Shown here in pieces: positions 1-8,339 of a stretch of 15,477 nt of DNA (within the stretch, counting starts at the first letter, position 1; each line of letters begins with the position of its first letter). The DNA is taken from contig RBNI01003630.1 of assembly GCA_003990745.1 (NCBI GenBank), forward strand, positions 1 through 15,477, read 5' to 3'. The notes beneath the pieces were generated by a model, which was not told where the DNA came from, searched no databases, and saw nothing but the letters and a program-made list of their open reading frames with translations. The translations under genes were made by a program, and so were the position numbers. The DNA is from Jimgerdemannia flammicorona (Eukaryota; Mucoromycota; Endogonomycetes; Endogonales; Endogonaceae).

Positions 1-3000
1 TTATAGTCACTTGGACTCCATCCTTTATTACCAGTCTATTAATAAGTTTACAGTATTCCCTCCCCCTACCCAATCCCCATAGGGGAGCCTCTCCCCACCC
101 CCTCCTAAACAAAGACCACCTTCTTACCCACTACTCCAATCCTTCTCCCACTCTGCCTATAGATTTTATCTACCAAATAATGCCTCCAACTACTCTGCAA
201 CCCCCAACCAAGCCACCAGCCTGTCAAGGTATCTTCCATAAGGCTATGTCACTACAGCAGCTGGATCCCTAAGTCCAGCCTCCTCTCATCCTCAAAAACA
301 AATAGCCAGTGGCTGGCCAGCCCCACCTATATGGCCAGAGCCCAGCCTAATGTGAGCTATTCCTTTTCCACCCCTCCCACCAGTCTATCCCTCAAATTCT
401 CCCACCACCTCTGTATGCCACCTCCCCTGTATCCTACCCCCAAATGATCCCCAACAGTCTGCCAAAAGTCACTAAGCACCTTGCACTCTCCCAGCCAATG
501 TTCAGGCATCTGCACCTGTTCTCCTTCCTATCCTATATTATAACATTCCTCATAGTCAAAGCAACCTCTCTTGATAAGGTGGCCTGAGCAGTAGTTAAGC
601 ATTACATTCCTTCTCAGCATGTGCCACCAAGTCACCCAGTACTTTGGCGGTATCCATCTTCTCACCTCAGCACTCTAGGCTCAAATGTCATGCCAGGCCC
701 AATCTTCACTGATTCTAATACCTTGCTAACCACTGGACCACAGATCCTGGCCTGGTCCCCTCTGGCATTCTATCCCATCACTAATGTCAAACTTGAGTAA
801 GAGAATACCACCCAGTAGCACCCAGTCCCATCTCCAAATTACCAGGGCCCAATCCACCTCTTCTTCATTTTCCTGTCAATGAATTCCAATGTGGTGCACC
901 CCCTCTACCACCCCCTACTAGAAGTCTTTATATTACAATTGTTCAGTGTTCCTAAGTCCAACCAAAGATAAGAGATCTTCAGTTGAGCCTTGTGGTGAGG
1001 ACCTTATCTCCCAGACCTTCTGCAATAGGGGAACCCAATCTCTCTCTCTCAACTTCACGGCTCTCTTCAGCCACCATGCTCTCAAGCAGTGTAGTCTTTT
1101 TGGAAAGTCAACCAGCCCAAGTCCACCACTTGCCACCGGTAAGGACAAGACCTCCCAGCTGATTTGACTCCTTCTTCTAGCCCAGATCCATCTCTTGGTC
1201 AGCTTCATCAATCTCTTCACCACCCAGGCTGGGAAGTCCAGATGATAAGCCAGAATCACAACTTTGACAGCCAATAGATGTTCAAAATCAAGACATGCCC
1301 TGCCAGAGACAATTGATGGCCCCCTCAACTCCACAGGGCCTCCCCCTAGATTCCAACCCACTGCTCCCACCAAAGTCTGGAGAGAACTGACCCATATACT
1401 GATAGATTGATATCTAAGTACCACACCACCTCACCAGTAGGGATGATCATTCCAATAATCTCCCCTCCCACCAGACTATTGCCTAACACTATTATTTCAT
1501 ACTTATATCAATTAAGCTTTGCCCTAGAGTTCTCCTCATACCACTCCACTATCTCCTTAAGCTCCTCAACATCAGCAATTGATCCCAGTCTGACCACCAT
1601 GTCATCTGCAAAGGCCCCTACTTTTCACCTAATGCCAAAGATAGAGAGCCTCACTATCTTCTGCCTGATTTTATCCATTAAGGGTTTCAGTGAAAGGGCA
1701 TACAGAATGGGGGACAGTGGGTCCCCCTGGAGCACTCCCCTATCCAGGGGAAATACTACTCCTCTATGTCTATTATACATGAGCACAGTCCTACTTCCTT
1801 CTAGTAGGCTGATTATAGCTGACTGGAACTGGCATGGAACCCCAGTCCTGTCCAATACTTTCACCAGCCAGACTTACCACATCTGGTCATAAGCCTTCTC
1901 TTGGTCTAAAAAGACCAGGCACCTATCCAATCCACAAGCTCATACCCCTTCAATAACTCCATATACCCAGGCTGTGCCATCTCTAATGAACCAGCCTCCT
2001 ACAAAGCCCCTTTGCTCAATGCCCAAGACTTGCTGGACCACCTTTTGTAGCCTCATGACCACTATCTTAGTAACCAACTTTCTGTTCATATTCAATAGCA
2101 TGATTGGTCTCCAGTTCTTCCAGTCCTCTCATCTTCCTTTGTTCTTGTAAAGCAATATCACCAACCCCAGATCCTGTTCCCCCACCCATTTCCCTGTCTG
2201 TAGAATAGAATCACACAGTTCTGTCATCTCACTCAGTACTCCTAGGATCTCAACCATCTTCTTCCAGAAGTCCCAGGGCAAACCATCCTCCCTAGGCACT
2301 ATACCTGGTATTGTCGTAGCAAGAACCCAGTAGATCTCCTCTTCTTGTACTGGCAACACCAAGTCTCCCACCCCATCTACTTGCAGGGGATGCCAATCCT
2401 CTAATGTATGGCCAATGGCATCAGTATCCACCCCACCTTCCTCCTCACTCCACAAACCACTCCAATGCTCCTTTAAAGATCCAAGAATACCATGTATACT
2501 ATGCACCAGTATACCATCAGAGTCAAGCACTCCCTCCTACCTCTGCTGTATTCTTCTTGCCTGAAGGGCTCTCATGAGATACTTTGAGGGTCTCTCTCCT
2601 TCTTCCAAACCCTGCCAATGGAGCCACACCACTAAGCTCTGCACCTTCACCTCTTCCTTCTTCTGCAATATCTGTTATAGTTTGCCAACCTCCTTTTTTG
2701 CTCTCACTGATCTCCAATTCTCCTCTCCCTCTAATGTCACTAGCCTCGCCCAATCCTCCAAGAGTCTAGACAGTCTACTAGAAGCCAATCTCACCCATTG
2801 CCTCTGCTGTTTCCCAGCCTCCTTGCCAGCCTCACTCCAGTAGATCCTGGCCATCTCTTTCATCCATATCTACCAAATACCAACTGGGGCACCTTCTTGT
2901 CTCCAACACTCTACCCTCAGTTAAATGTCCACAGCCCACTCATCCCACCAGATCTTATCATCTAATAAGGAGGAATTGAGGCACCAATGTCCAGGCCCAT

Positions 3001-5800
3001 CCCCACTCCCCCCAAATTGTCCCTGTTCTAAAAGCCCCCAATGATCCGACCAAGGACACCATTCCACCTCCAGTGACTTCCAAACATCTAAGCCCCAGCA
3101 GCTGGCCATCCAAATCTAATCAATTCTTGTCCCCAAGCCCCCTGCCTAATGTATATATACCCTCCTATCCCCCCAGCACTTCCTTCCTGCATCCACCAGA
3201 GCACTCAGCCTTTCTACTTCCTCCCATGCTGCCAGTCCTCCACTCTGACCCTCAGCTCCCCATCTGCCATCTGTTCTATCCACAGTGCATCTCGGACCAT
3301 ATTGTAGTCTCCACCCAGCATATCCACCCCAGCCTCTGCAAGGATCCCACTCTCCTGAAGGCCCTTCACCCAATCCACATGCTCTCCCCATACAGTGGGG
3401 CAGTAACAAGAGCCCACTGTGACTGGCTCCCATCCTGAGCATATCCACTCACTCCAGACCAATCTATCCCCCTGGCTCTGCATGTCCCTTATCTCCCCTC
3501 TGCCTTTCCATACCAGAATCCCAACCTTGTCTTTCTAAACTGCCTCACCTCCTCATTCCTTTGTCCATTCCAGTCTATCCAAATCATCTTCACACCTGAT
3601 ATCCTACAAGAGGAAGAGATCAGCCTCTAATCCCTTCAGCCAAGTAAAAATGTTCCTGCTTTGATAAGTACCCCATAACCTATTCACATTCAAAGAAAAA
3701 ATGTTGGTTGTACTATTCATAATGAAGTATGGTATATTAGTCTAGTCTATCCCTACTGCTCCATGTTCATCTCTTCTTACGCCATGTCCAGATTATGTTC
3801 TGCAGCCACCACCTCCTCCTCAGCCCACTGAGCCTCCAATCCTGCCAACAGCTCATTCATCTCCCCATCTGCCTTCTCCTCAAACTCCTCTCAGTACTCC
3901 AGACAGACCTCCTGCCAAAGCTGCAATCCATGTTGCTTGGCCCAACAGTATTTGGCCCTCTCACCAGCAATCCCTGCTAGCTCTGCCTCCTGCTCCTTAT
4001 CTACTTTGTACCCTTCCTCTTCCAGATACACTGCAAGAATCTCGGCCTTCAATGCCAACTCCACACCATCCTTCTGCAGGACCCGCTCCCAATGCTCATT
4101 ACTCATTACTCTCAAGTCCACCTCTCCCAACTCCTCAGCCACCAGGTTATTCATCATTTGGCACATCCAAAGAAGGTTTTCTACCTCCTTTCCTCCCGGG
4201 GATACCAGTCTCCTGCTGTCCAACATCGTGGTATCTGTCCTAGCACTTGCAGCCTCATCTCACACCTCCAGGACATCCACCAGTTCCTCCTCTCCAACTG
4301 CCTCCACCTGTCCCCCATTTGCTACCTCTGGAACTCTAAATTGCACTCGCTGGGCCCCTTTCATAGGCACATCCTCCCCCACCCTGCTCCAGGATGCCAG
4401 ACCTCTCCTGATAAGTGGCATAGGGATAGGTGATCTCTCCCAGTCCTCTTTCCAGACCTCAAATGTGCCATCAGCATATGGGTCACTGCTGGCTGCTTTC
4501 CTGTTCTCTTCTGATCCTTTTCCCACACTCCTACCATCCTCACTGGCCCAGACACTCGATTTGGCACCCCCCATTTCTACCATTCCACCTGTCTCCTTCT
4601 GTGGTCGACTTTCCATCTTAGCCAGCAGCTCTTTCTGATGTTTACATCCCTGAGCTTTTTCTCATTGTCCCTTATCTACTCTAATTCACTTTCCATCTAC
4701 TACCTCCAAGTGTGTTGACTCCTCAAAGGCCTTCCAAGCCTTCACCCACTGCTTCACCACTCCACTCAGTTCTTCTAGCATCTCCAGCAAGTTCTCTTCC
4801 TCCTCCTCACTCCCCTTCACCCTTGTCACCTTGTACAAGATCACCCCCCAGACTATCCCCAAAGGCCAGTCCCTTGCCTTCCTGATAGCTTCTTTCCCTG
4901 CCAGCTGAATCCTTACATCCACATCTTCCATCCTGAGTGAGGTCCCTTCCCAGACTCTGAACTCAATATCTACCATCTCTTTATACTCCACCATAACCTC
5001 TTCGACTCTCCTTCTCATCTCCACTACTATCACTGTGGGCACTCCTTTCACCAAGTTGGACCACTCTGGGGTCCCATTTCAGACAGCATGCCATTGGGAC
5101 ATATATCTCCCCAACTATCAATCTAGCTTTCAGTACCTCCTCCAGAGGCTTGGCCTCCTCAAAACCCACTTCCACTCTCTCCAATCCCTTCAGAAACTTT
5201 ACAGATACTGCTCCAGCCACCTGCTTAGTGATAAGCCCCAGCACCATTTTTGCCATCACTGCTAGGCCATGGAAGTACAACATTATCACGAATGCTGAGA
5301 TTGATTTCTTGAGTAACAGAGCCACTGCCAGGCCCATTACACCATCTGCCAAATCTACTTGCCTTCCAAGCCTCAGTTGTTCAGCCATGTCATCAGCAGT
5401 CACATCTGGATTTTTTTCCAGATTGACAGTCCTATTACCATCAGCTATCACGTTCCCCCCAGCCACTACTCCCCCAGCTCCACTGCCCTCACCACCAAGG
5501 GCTACTCTCCTGCGAACTACTGTCTTCTCCATCTCCTTGCCTTTTCTCAGCCAACTCTCCAACCCAGTCATCTGCTGCCTCCCCTTAACTGTCTCTGCAA
5601 AGCTTGCCCTCTCAGACCCCTGTACTCTACCGCTGCCTCCTCCTCCACCTTATCCTCCTGCCAACAACTCCCTCATGCCTTCCCCCAGGCCAGGACCTCT
5701 CCCTACCTGCTGCCAGTCGAACGTACTAGGGCTGCCCTGCCCAGTACACACCCCAGATTGCTTGCTGTTTGCTATTGCCTTAGTACCTTTTTCCAATAAA
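1..5800 (-). mobile_element. LINE copy A: near full-length, inactivated APE-type non-LTR retrotransposon
   Basis: Read on the minus strand this is a two-ORF LINE: ORF1 remnant, a 56-nt gap, then ORF2 with APE-type endonuclease, reverse transcriptase and a C-terminal zinc-binding region. Its 3' end lies at or just beyond the window start: the minus strand finishes GTGACTATAA, and copy D (11660-12244) shows the same terminus followed by an A-rich tail. The 5' boundary, about 5800, is judged from where the purine-rich sense strand gives way to AT-rich DNA; no target-site duplication can be checked because the 3' flank is outside. Both ORFs carry stops and frameshifts, so the copy is dead, though domains remain easy to read. 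The endonuclease-RT-zinc-binding order without a visible RNase H domain resembles L1-like LINEs; clade assignment is inference. Confidence 0.9.
60..3720 (-). pseudogene. LINE copy A ORF2 remnant: endonuclease, reverse transcriptase, zinc-binding domain
   Basis: The start is an ATG at 3718-3720, followed by the usual endonuclease opening (IFSLNVNRLW, then LFLL-stop-DIRCEDD where LINE endonucleases have LQE). Next come the GGDYNMV motif (~3315-3295, catalytic Asp/Asn) and SDHW (~3049-3038, catalytic Asp/His). The RT follows: PREDGLPWDFWKKM (~2285-2240), LYKNKGR (~2150), LDQEKAYD (~1900), LQGDPLSPILY (~1755-1720) and the polymerase FADD (~1600). Downstream, scattered frames match the thumb and the zinc-binding C-terminus of copy C. 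The frame changes several times and many stops interrupt it, so no protein can be made. RT and endonuclease together would carry out target-primed reverse transcription. The C-terminal end is approximate. Confidence 0.85.
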
Positions 5801-5868
5801 TGACTTGAAAGTATATTGTAAAGTGTGTGTAATGTGAATGGTAGCTGAGAAAGGTGGTCTTTGCTCAT
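3777..5868 (-). pseudogene. LINE copy A ORF1 remnant (nucleic-acid-binding, Gag-like role presumed)
   Basis: Broken ORF1 of copy A. One frame runs from about 5868 through a stop near 5648 (inside a Gly-rich stretch) to 4981. Coding continues in another frame from 5054 to a natural-looking TAA at 3777-3779, crossed by stops near 4684, 4258 and 3889. So there is one frameshift around 5000-5050 and several nonsense changes. The N-terminal part is Gly/Ser-rich and basic (WLRKGKEMEKTVVRRRVALG); the middle holds a hydrophobic segment and a beta-rich stretch ending near EIYVPMACCLKWDP; the C-terminal third is acidic and predicted helical (e.g. LEEEGYKVDKEQEAELAG). I see no CCHC zinc knuckles. LINE ORF1 proteins bind element RNA; that role is assumed from position only. 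The true start is unclear: the ATG at 5868 may lie in flanking DNA. Confidence 0.7.
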
Positions 5869-6227
5869 GTGATTAAAAACATCTTATATATATATATATA
5901 CTTGATATAATAAACAATAACATACTTTATAATTTTCATTTATTTAGAATAAGATGTATAAAAATATACAGTACAATTACCCTTTCATTTAGTTTTTTTT
6001 TTTTTTTTTTTTTTTCAACAATAGCTAGGTTACTAACAAGACTTATATATTAATGAAAATCAACTTTCAATCATCTAAGATTACATATATCATTCCAAAG
6101 TGTTTTCAACTTGGAGAACTTAATCTTTCATGTATGTCAAAACTGCAGTATTCTTGAAATTGGATTCAACCAAACTATATTTCACATTTGAAATTGTGGC
6201 TTGTATGTATTTTATTTGAATTTGTAG
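5801..6227. other. AT-rich spacer with (TA)n and T23 tract; no gene seen
   Basis: This stretch between the LINE 5' edge and the first recognisable LRR exon is AT-rich. It contains a (TA)n run at about 5885-5901 and an uninterrupted run of 23 T at 5993-6015. The last 20 bases before 6228 form a plausible polypyrimidine/acceptor region ending TTTGTAG. I see no ORF or RNA gene. If the LRR gene once had more N-terminal repeats, they would have been here or beyond the LINE, but no LRR signature (NxIGxxG, LxxNxTL) is visible. The T tract could be the tail of a minus-strand retroposon or plain slippage; neither can be shown. Confidence 0.6.
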
Positions 6228-7825
6228 ATAACAGAATTGGCAGTAAAAAAGACATCACCCCTCTAGTGGAACTCTTGAAAATGAGCATGAATATCCAAGT
6301 TCTTAATCTGAAAATTATGTAAGAATGAATACATTTTATGCTGAATTTCAAAATCGCGTGAGCGGCTGCATTATAGAATCAAACTCATCTCCTGTTCATC
6401 TTCAGACAACATGATAGGTGACGAGGCGGCACGCGCCCTAGCCAATTCTCTGAAGCATAACGCAACCTTGACCACGCTGTATCTCTACAGTATGTCAGAA
6501 CCAATGAAGCTTGTGCAGCTGCACGATGGAACCAAGCTCATGATTTGCCCAATCCCCTGTTCACCCTCAGATAACCGTATCGGTAATGAGGGGGCATATG
6601 CCCTGGCCGAGGCTCTGAAACAGAATACAACATTGACCATGCTGGATCTCAGATGTACGTATGTCAGAAATGCATAAAGATTTGTATGCAGTTGCAGGAT
6701 GGAATCAAACTTATGATTTGTGCATGTTGGCTCAATTCCCTGTTCACTTTAAGTGAATTCCATTGGCCCCGAGATGGGATATGTCCTAGTTGAGTCTTTG
6801 AGGCAGAACACGATCTTGATTAAGCTGGATCCGGATCCTAATGGTATGTCAGAACTGTTCTAGAGTTGCGGCTGTAGACGAGGATGAAGAACTCTGTGGA
6901 AAATGTAGACTATACCTTGGTTTTGTTCCATGGCGTTGATGAATAATTTTCCTTTTCGTCTTGCTGGCCTCTATTAACATAACACTATTCATTTCGGTAG
7001 GGTCTAAGTTTTCGAAGCACGACGAAAGACTCAAATTCGTCGCAGTTGGTGACGGTGCTTGCGGCAAAACCCCTCTGTTGATGACATTCGCCAAAGGTAT
7101 CTTCCCTGAGGTAAGCGTGGCACCATCTACAATGACTTCTCTAGAGAAAACAAACGGTAGCATATGTCACGACACTTTCGAAAAGTTCTACTGTCATCTC
7201 ACCATAATTTGTTATATCCCTCAGATATATATACGTCCCAACTATCTTCGAAAACTACGTCGCCAACGTCGACGGCGGCAACGGCAAGCTCATCGAGCTG
7301 AGTTTGTGGGATACTTCAGAACTTGATGATAACGACCATCTCCGCCCATTGTCTTACCCCGATTCCCACGTCATCTTGATCTGCTTCTCTGTCGACAGTC
7401 CTGATTCTTTAGAAAGTGTTGAAGATAAGTGGATACTTGAGGGTCGTCAATTCTGCCCTGGCCTTCCTATCCTGCTCATTGGCATCAAGAAGGATTTAAG
7501 GGAGGACCAGTACACCATCGAGAGCCTGAGGGAATATTTCCACAAGCCTGTCTCCACGCAGCAGGTTCGTAACATTCAACATACATCTTTTGACCTCTCA
7601 CCAATTGTCATGTTTTTTATTACGCCCTCCATGTGGCACGTGCTTGAGATGTCGATTTCATGGCCTCTTTTCATTCCACCACAGGGTATGGCTGTCGCCA
7701 GAAAGATCGGCGCATTCAAGTACCTGGAGTGCTCTGCCAAGACTGGCGAGGGGTTGCGTGAGGTCTTTATGGCCGCCACATGGGCGGGCCTGGTTGGCAA
7801 GCACACGAACTTCTTTAAGGAATAA
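6228..7825 (+). CDS. LRR-Rho GTPase fusion gene, 5'-partial, with two frame breaks (possible pseudogene)
   Basis: Proposed exons: 6228-6318 (degenerate LRR), 6406-6489, 6571-6654, 6754-6843 (LRRs), 7001-7110, 7225-7564 and 7685-7825 (Rho). LRR exons match the RI-like pattern NxIGxxGAxALAExLKxNxTLxxLxL. The last LRR exon ends in phase 1 and 7001 restores the frame into SKFSKHDERLKFVAVGDGAC, so the two modules are spliced in phase. The Rho part keeps GDGACGKT (G1), YVPTIFENY (switch I, effector Thr), GIKKDL (G4) and ECSAKT (G5); PLSYPDSHVILICF is Rho1-like. Switch II reads [13 protein letters not shown] instead of [13 protein letters not shown], and the end, HTNFFKE, has no CAAX box or polybasic tail. 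Exon 6228-6318 is 91 nt, one off phase, and the 7225 junction carries an apparent 4-nt AT expansion. No start codon is identified. A real fused gene is likely in origin; present function is uncertain. Confidence 0.62.
6319..6843 (+). repeat. Tandem exon-intron modules encoding RI-like LRRs
   Basis: Three consecutive modules each consist of an intron plus one LRR exon: 6319-6489, 6490-6654 and 6655-6843. Exons 1 and 2 are exactly 84 nt (28 residues, one RI-type LRR); exon 3 is 90 nt. Each intron ends in a near-identical 15-mer directly before the exon: CCTGTTCATCTTCAG (6391-6405), CCTGTTCACCCTCAG (6556-6570), CCTGTTCACTTTAAG (6739-6753). The 11-mer GTATGTCAGAA follows each exon (6490, 6659, 6844), and internal blocks such as GGAANCAANCTNATGATTTG recur. 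All LRR exon junctions are phase 1 if the second donor is GTACGT at 6655. The shared intron sequence shows that exon and intron were duplicated together. The third acceptor is AAG rather than CAG, probably weaker. Confidence 0.85.
6844..7000 (+). other. Linker intron joining LRR exons to the Rho domain
   Basis: A 157-nt intron, donor GTATGTC and acceptor TTTCGGTAG. It opens with the GTATGTCAGAA sequence shared by the LRR-module introns, so its 5' part derives from the LRR array. Its 3' half is unrelated to the module introns. It may therefore be a composite formed when the LRR array was joined to a Rho gene. Both flanking exons are phase 1, giving a continuous reading frame (G|GG) across the junction. 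Confidence 0.6.
7111..7224 (+). other. Intron after the Rho FPE codons, with AT-expanded acceptor
   Basis: Donor GTAAGC follows GAG at the end of FPE in phase 0. The only sensible acceptor is CAG at 7222-7224, but the next bases ATATATATAC put the Rho frame (YVPTIFENY from 7232) off by one. Removing four bases of the AT run would restore ATA TAC GTC CCA, i.e. IYVP after FPE, matching Rho1-family proteins. So a two-unit AT expansion, or an assembly error in the AT run, disrupts the frame. No alternative GT donor nearby gives the needed phase. Confidence 0.6.
7565..7684 (+). other. 120-nt intron in the Rho domain, in frame and free of stops
   Basis: Donor GTTCGT after CAG CAG and acceptor CCACCACAG before GGT ATG GCT. 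Removing it joins KPVSTQQ to GMAVARKIGAFKYLECSA, matching the Rho1 family. The intron is a multiple of three with no stop, so if retained it would insert 40 residues between the G4 and G5 motifs. The donor is off the common GTRNGT pattern, which makes inefficient splicing plausible. Confidence 0.65.
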
Positions 7826-8068
7826 CTTGTGTACTATTACCCGAAAACCCAAAACCAACGCTATAATGTACATTGATGACCAACATCACATCCTTGATGT
7901 TGATGGGTGTGGATACATAAAAAATCAAAGTATATATTGTGACGAGCAACAGAATTGCACCACCGAAATCATAAATTAGCCACATACTATATCTAGTGCA
8001 CTAAGCAACCAAGACTGCTTTACTGTGCCAATCTGTATATTTAGCTAGAGATACCAGAAACAGTATAT
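7826..8068. other. 3' flank of the LRR-Rho gene; hairpin, no gene
   Basis: Downstream of the TAA at 7823-7825 there is no further exon that would supply a CAAX tail. The sequence is moderately AT-rich and contains a perfect 8-bp stem, CAACATCA (7881-7888) with TGATGTTG (7895-7902), around a 6-nt loop. It could be a 3'-UTR structure; no clear poly(A) signal was found close by. Confidence 0.4.
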
Positions 8069-8140
8069 TTACCTGTACCTTCAAAGTACACTGTACCCTC
8101 AAGGTACACTGTACCCTCAAGGTACACTGTACCCTTGAGG
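8069..8140 (+). repeat. Four 18-bp tandem repeats ending in a near-perfect palindrome
   Basis: Units at 8087-8104 and 8105-8122 are identical (TACACTGTACCCTCAAGG). The unit at 8123-8140 differs in its last bases (CCCTTGAGG), and a diverged unit lies at 8069-8086. The core TACACTGTA is itself an odd-centred palindrome. Because the last unit reverses its tail, 8115-8140 forms a near-perfect inverted repeat: arms CCTCAAGGTACA and TGTACCCTTGAGG around a single C, with one extra C in the second arm. It lies just upstream of LTR-like signals and could be a cis-regulatory array in an LTR promoter, or a simple minisatellite. Confidence 0.8.
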
Positions 8141-8300
8141 AATACTTGCCATAGTTAGCAATCTATAGTTAGCAACATAGTAACCTATAGCAACCACAAC
8201 TGTATAAATTACCCCAGAGACAAGAGTGAATAAACCTTAGTCCAAAATTGAAGCAAAAGACAAGTCTGTCTACCACACTTCGAGAGGAACTCTACAGCCA
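8069..8300 (+). mobile_element. Possible LTR or LTR remnant
   Basis: After the 18-bp repeats come related copies of TAGTTAGCAA (in 8150-8180), then TATAAAT at 8203-8209 and AATAAA at 8229-8234. The segment ends near ...AACTCTACA (8296), a CA end as in LTRs. Upstream repeats, a TATA box and a poly(A) signal in this order fit an LTR in plus orientation. No second LTR, no convincing tRNA primer site and no matching Gag-Pol follow, so a solo or partial LTR, or a host promoter, remains possible. Confidence 0.3.
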
Positions 8301-8339
8301 CTGCTAGGAGATTGTGAGCTTATTTCCCCACTCCGGCCC

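Noticed and set aside
3937..4638. Plus-strand 233-codon open frame, Ser/Pro/Thr-rich
   Set aside because: It is antisense to the ORF1 remnant of LINE copy A. The pyrimidine-rich strand gives long Ser/Pro/Leu frames by composition; no domain or start context supports it.
5150..5803. Plus-strand 217-codon and overlapping 146-codon open frames
   Set aside because: Antisense shadows of the Gly-rich ORF1 start; low-complexity Pro/Ser content and two overlapping frames are typical of compositional artefacts.
5993..6015. T23 tract as the poly-A tail of a minus-strand retroposon
   Set aside because: No element body could be recognised on either side and no target-site duplication was seen; slippage explains it equally well.
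6961..7326. Uninterrupted 121-codon reading from 6961 through the GTAAGC intron
   Set aside because: Past 7110 it leaves the Rho frame and becomes Arg-rich nonsense; family alignment shows that 7111-7224 is intron.
8087..8140. CRISPR-like array
   Set aside because: The units are directly adjacent with no spacers and the context is eukaryotic; it is a short tandem repeat.
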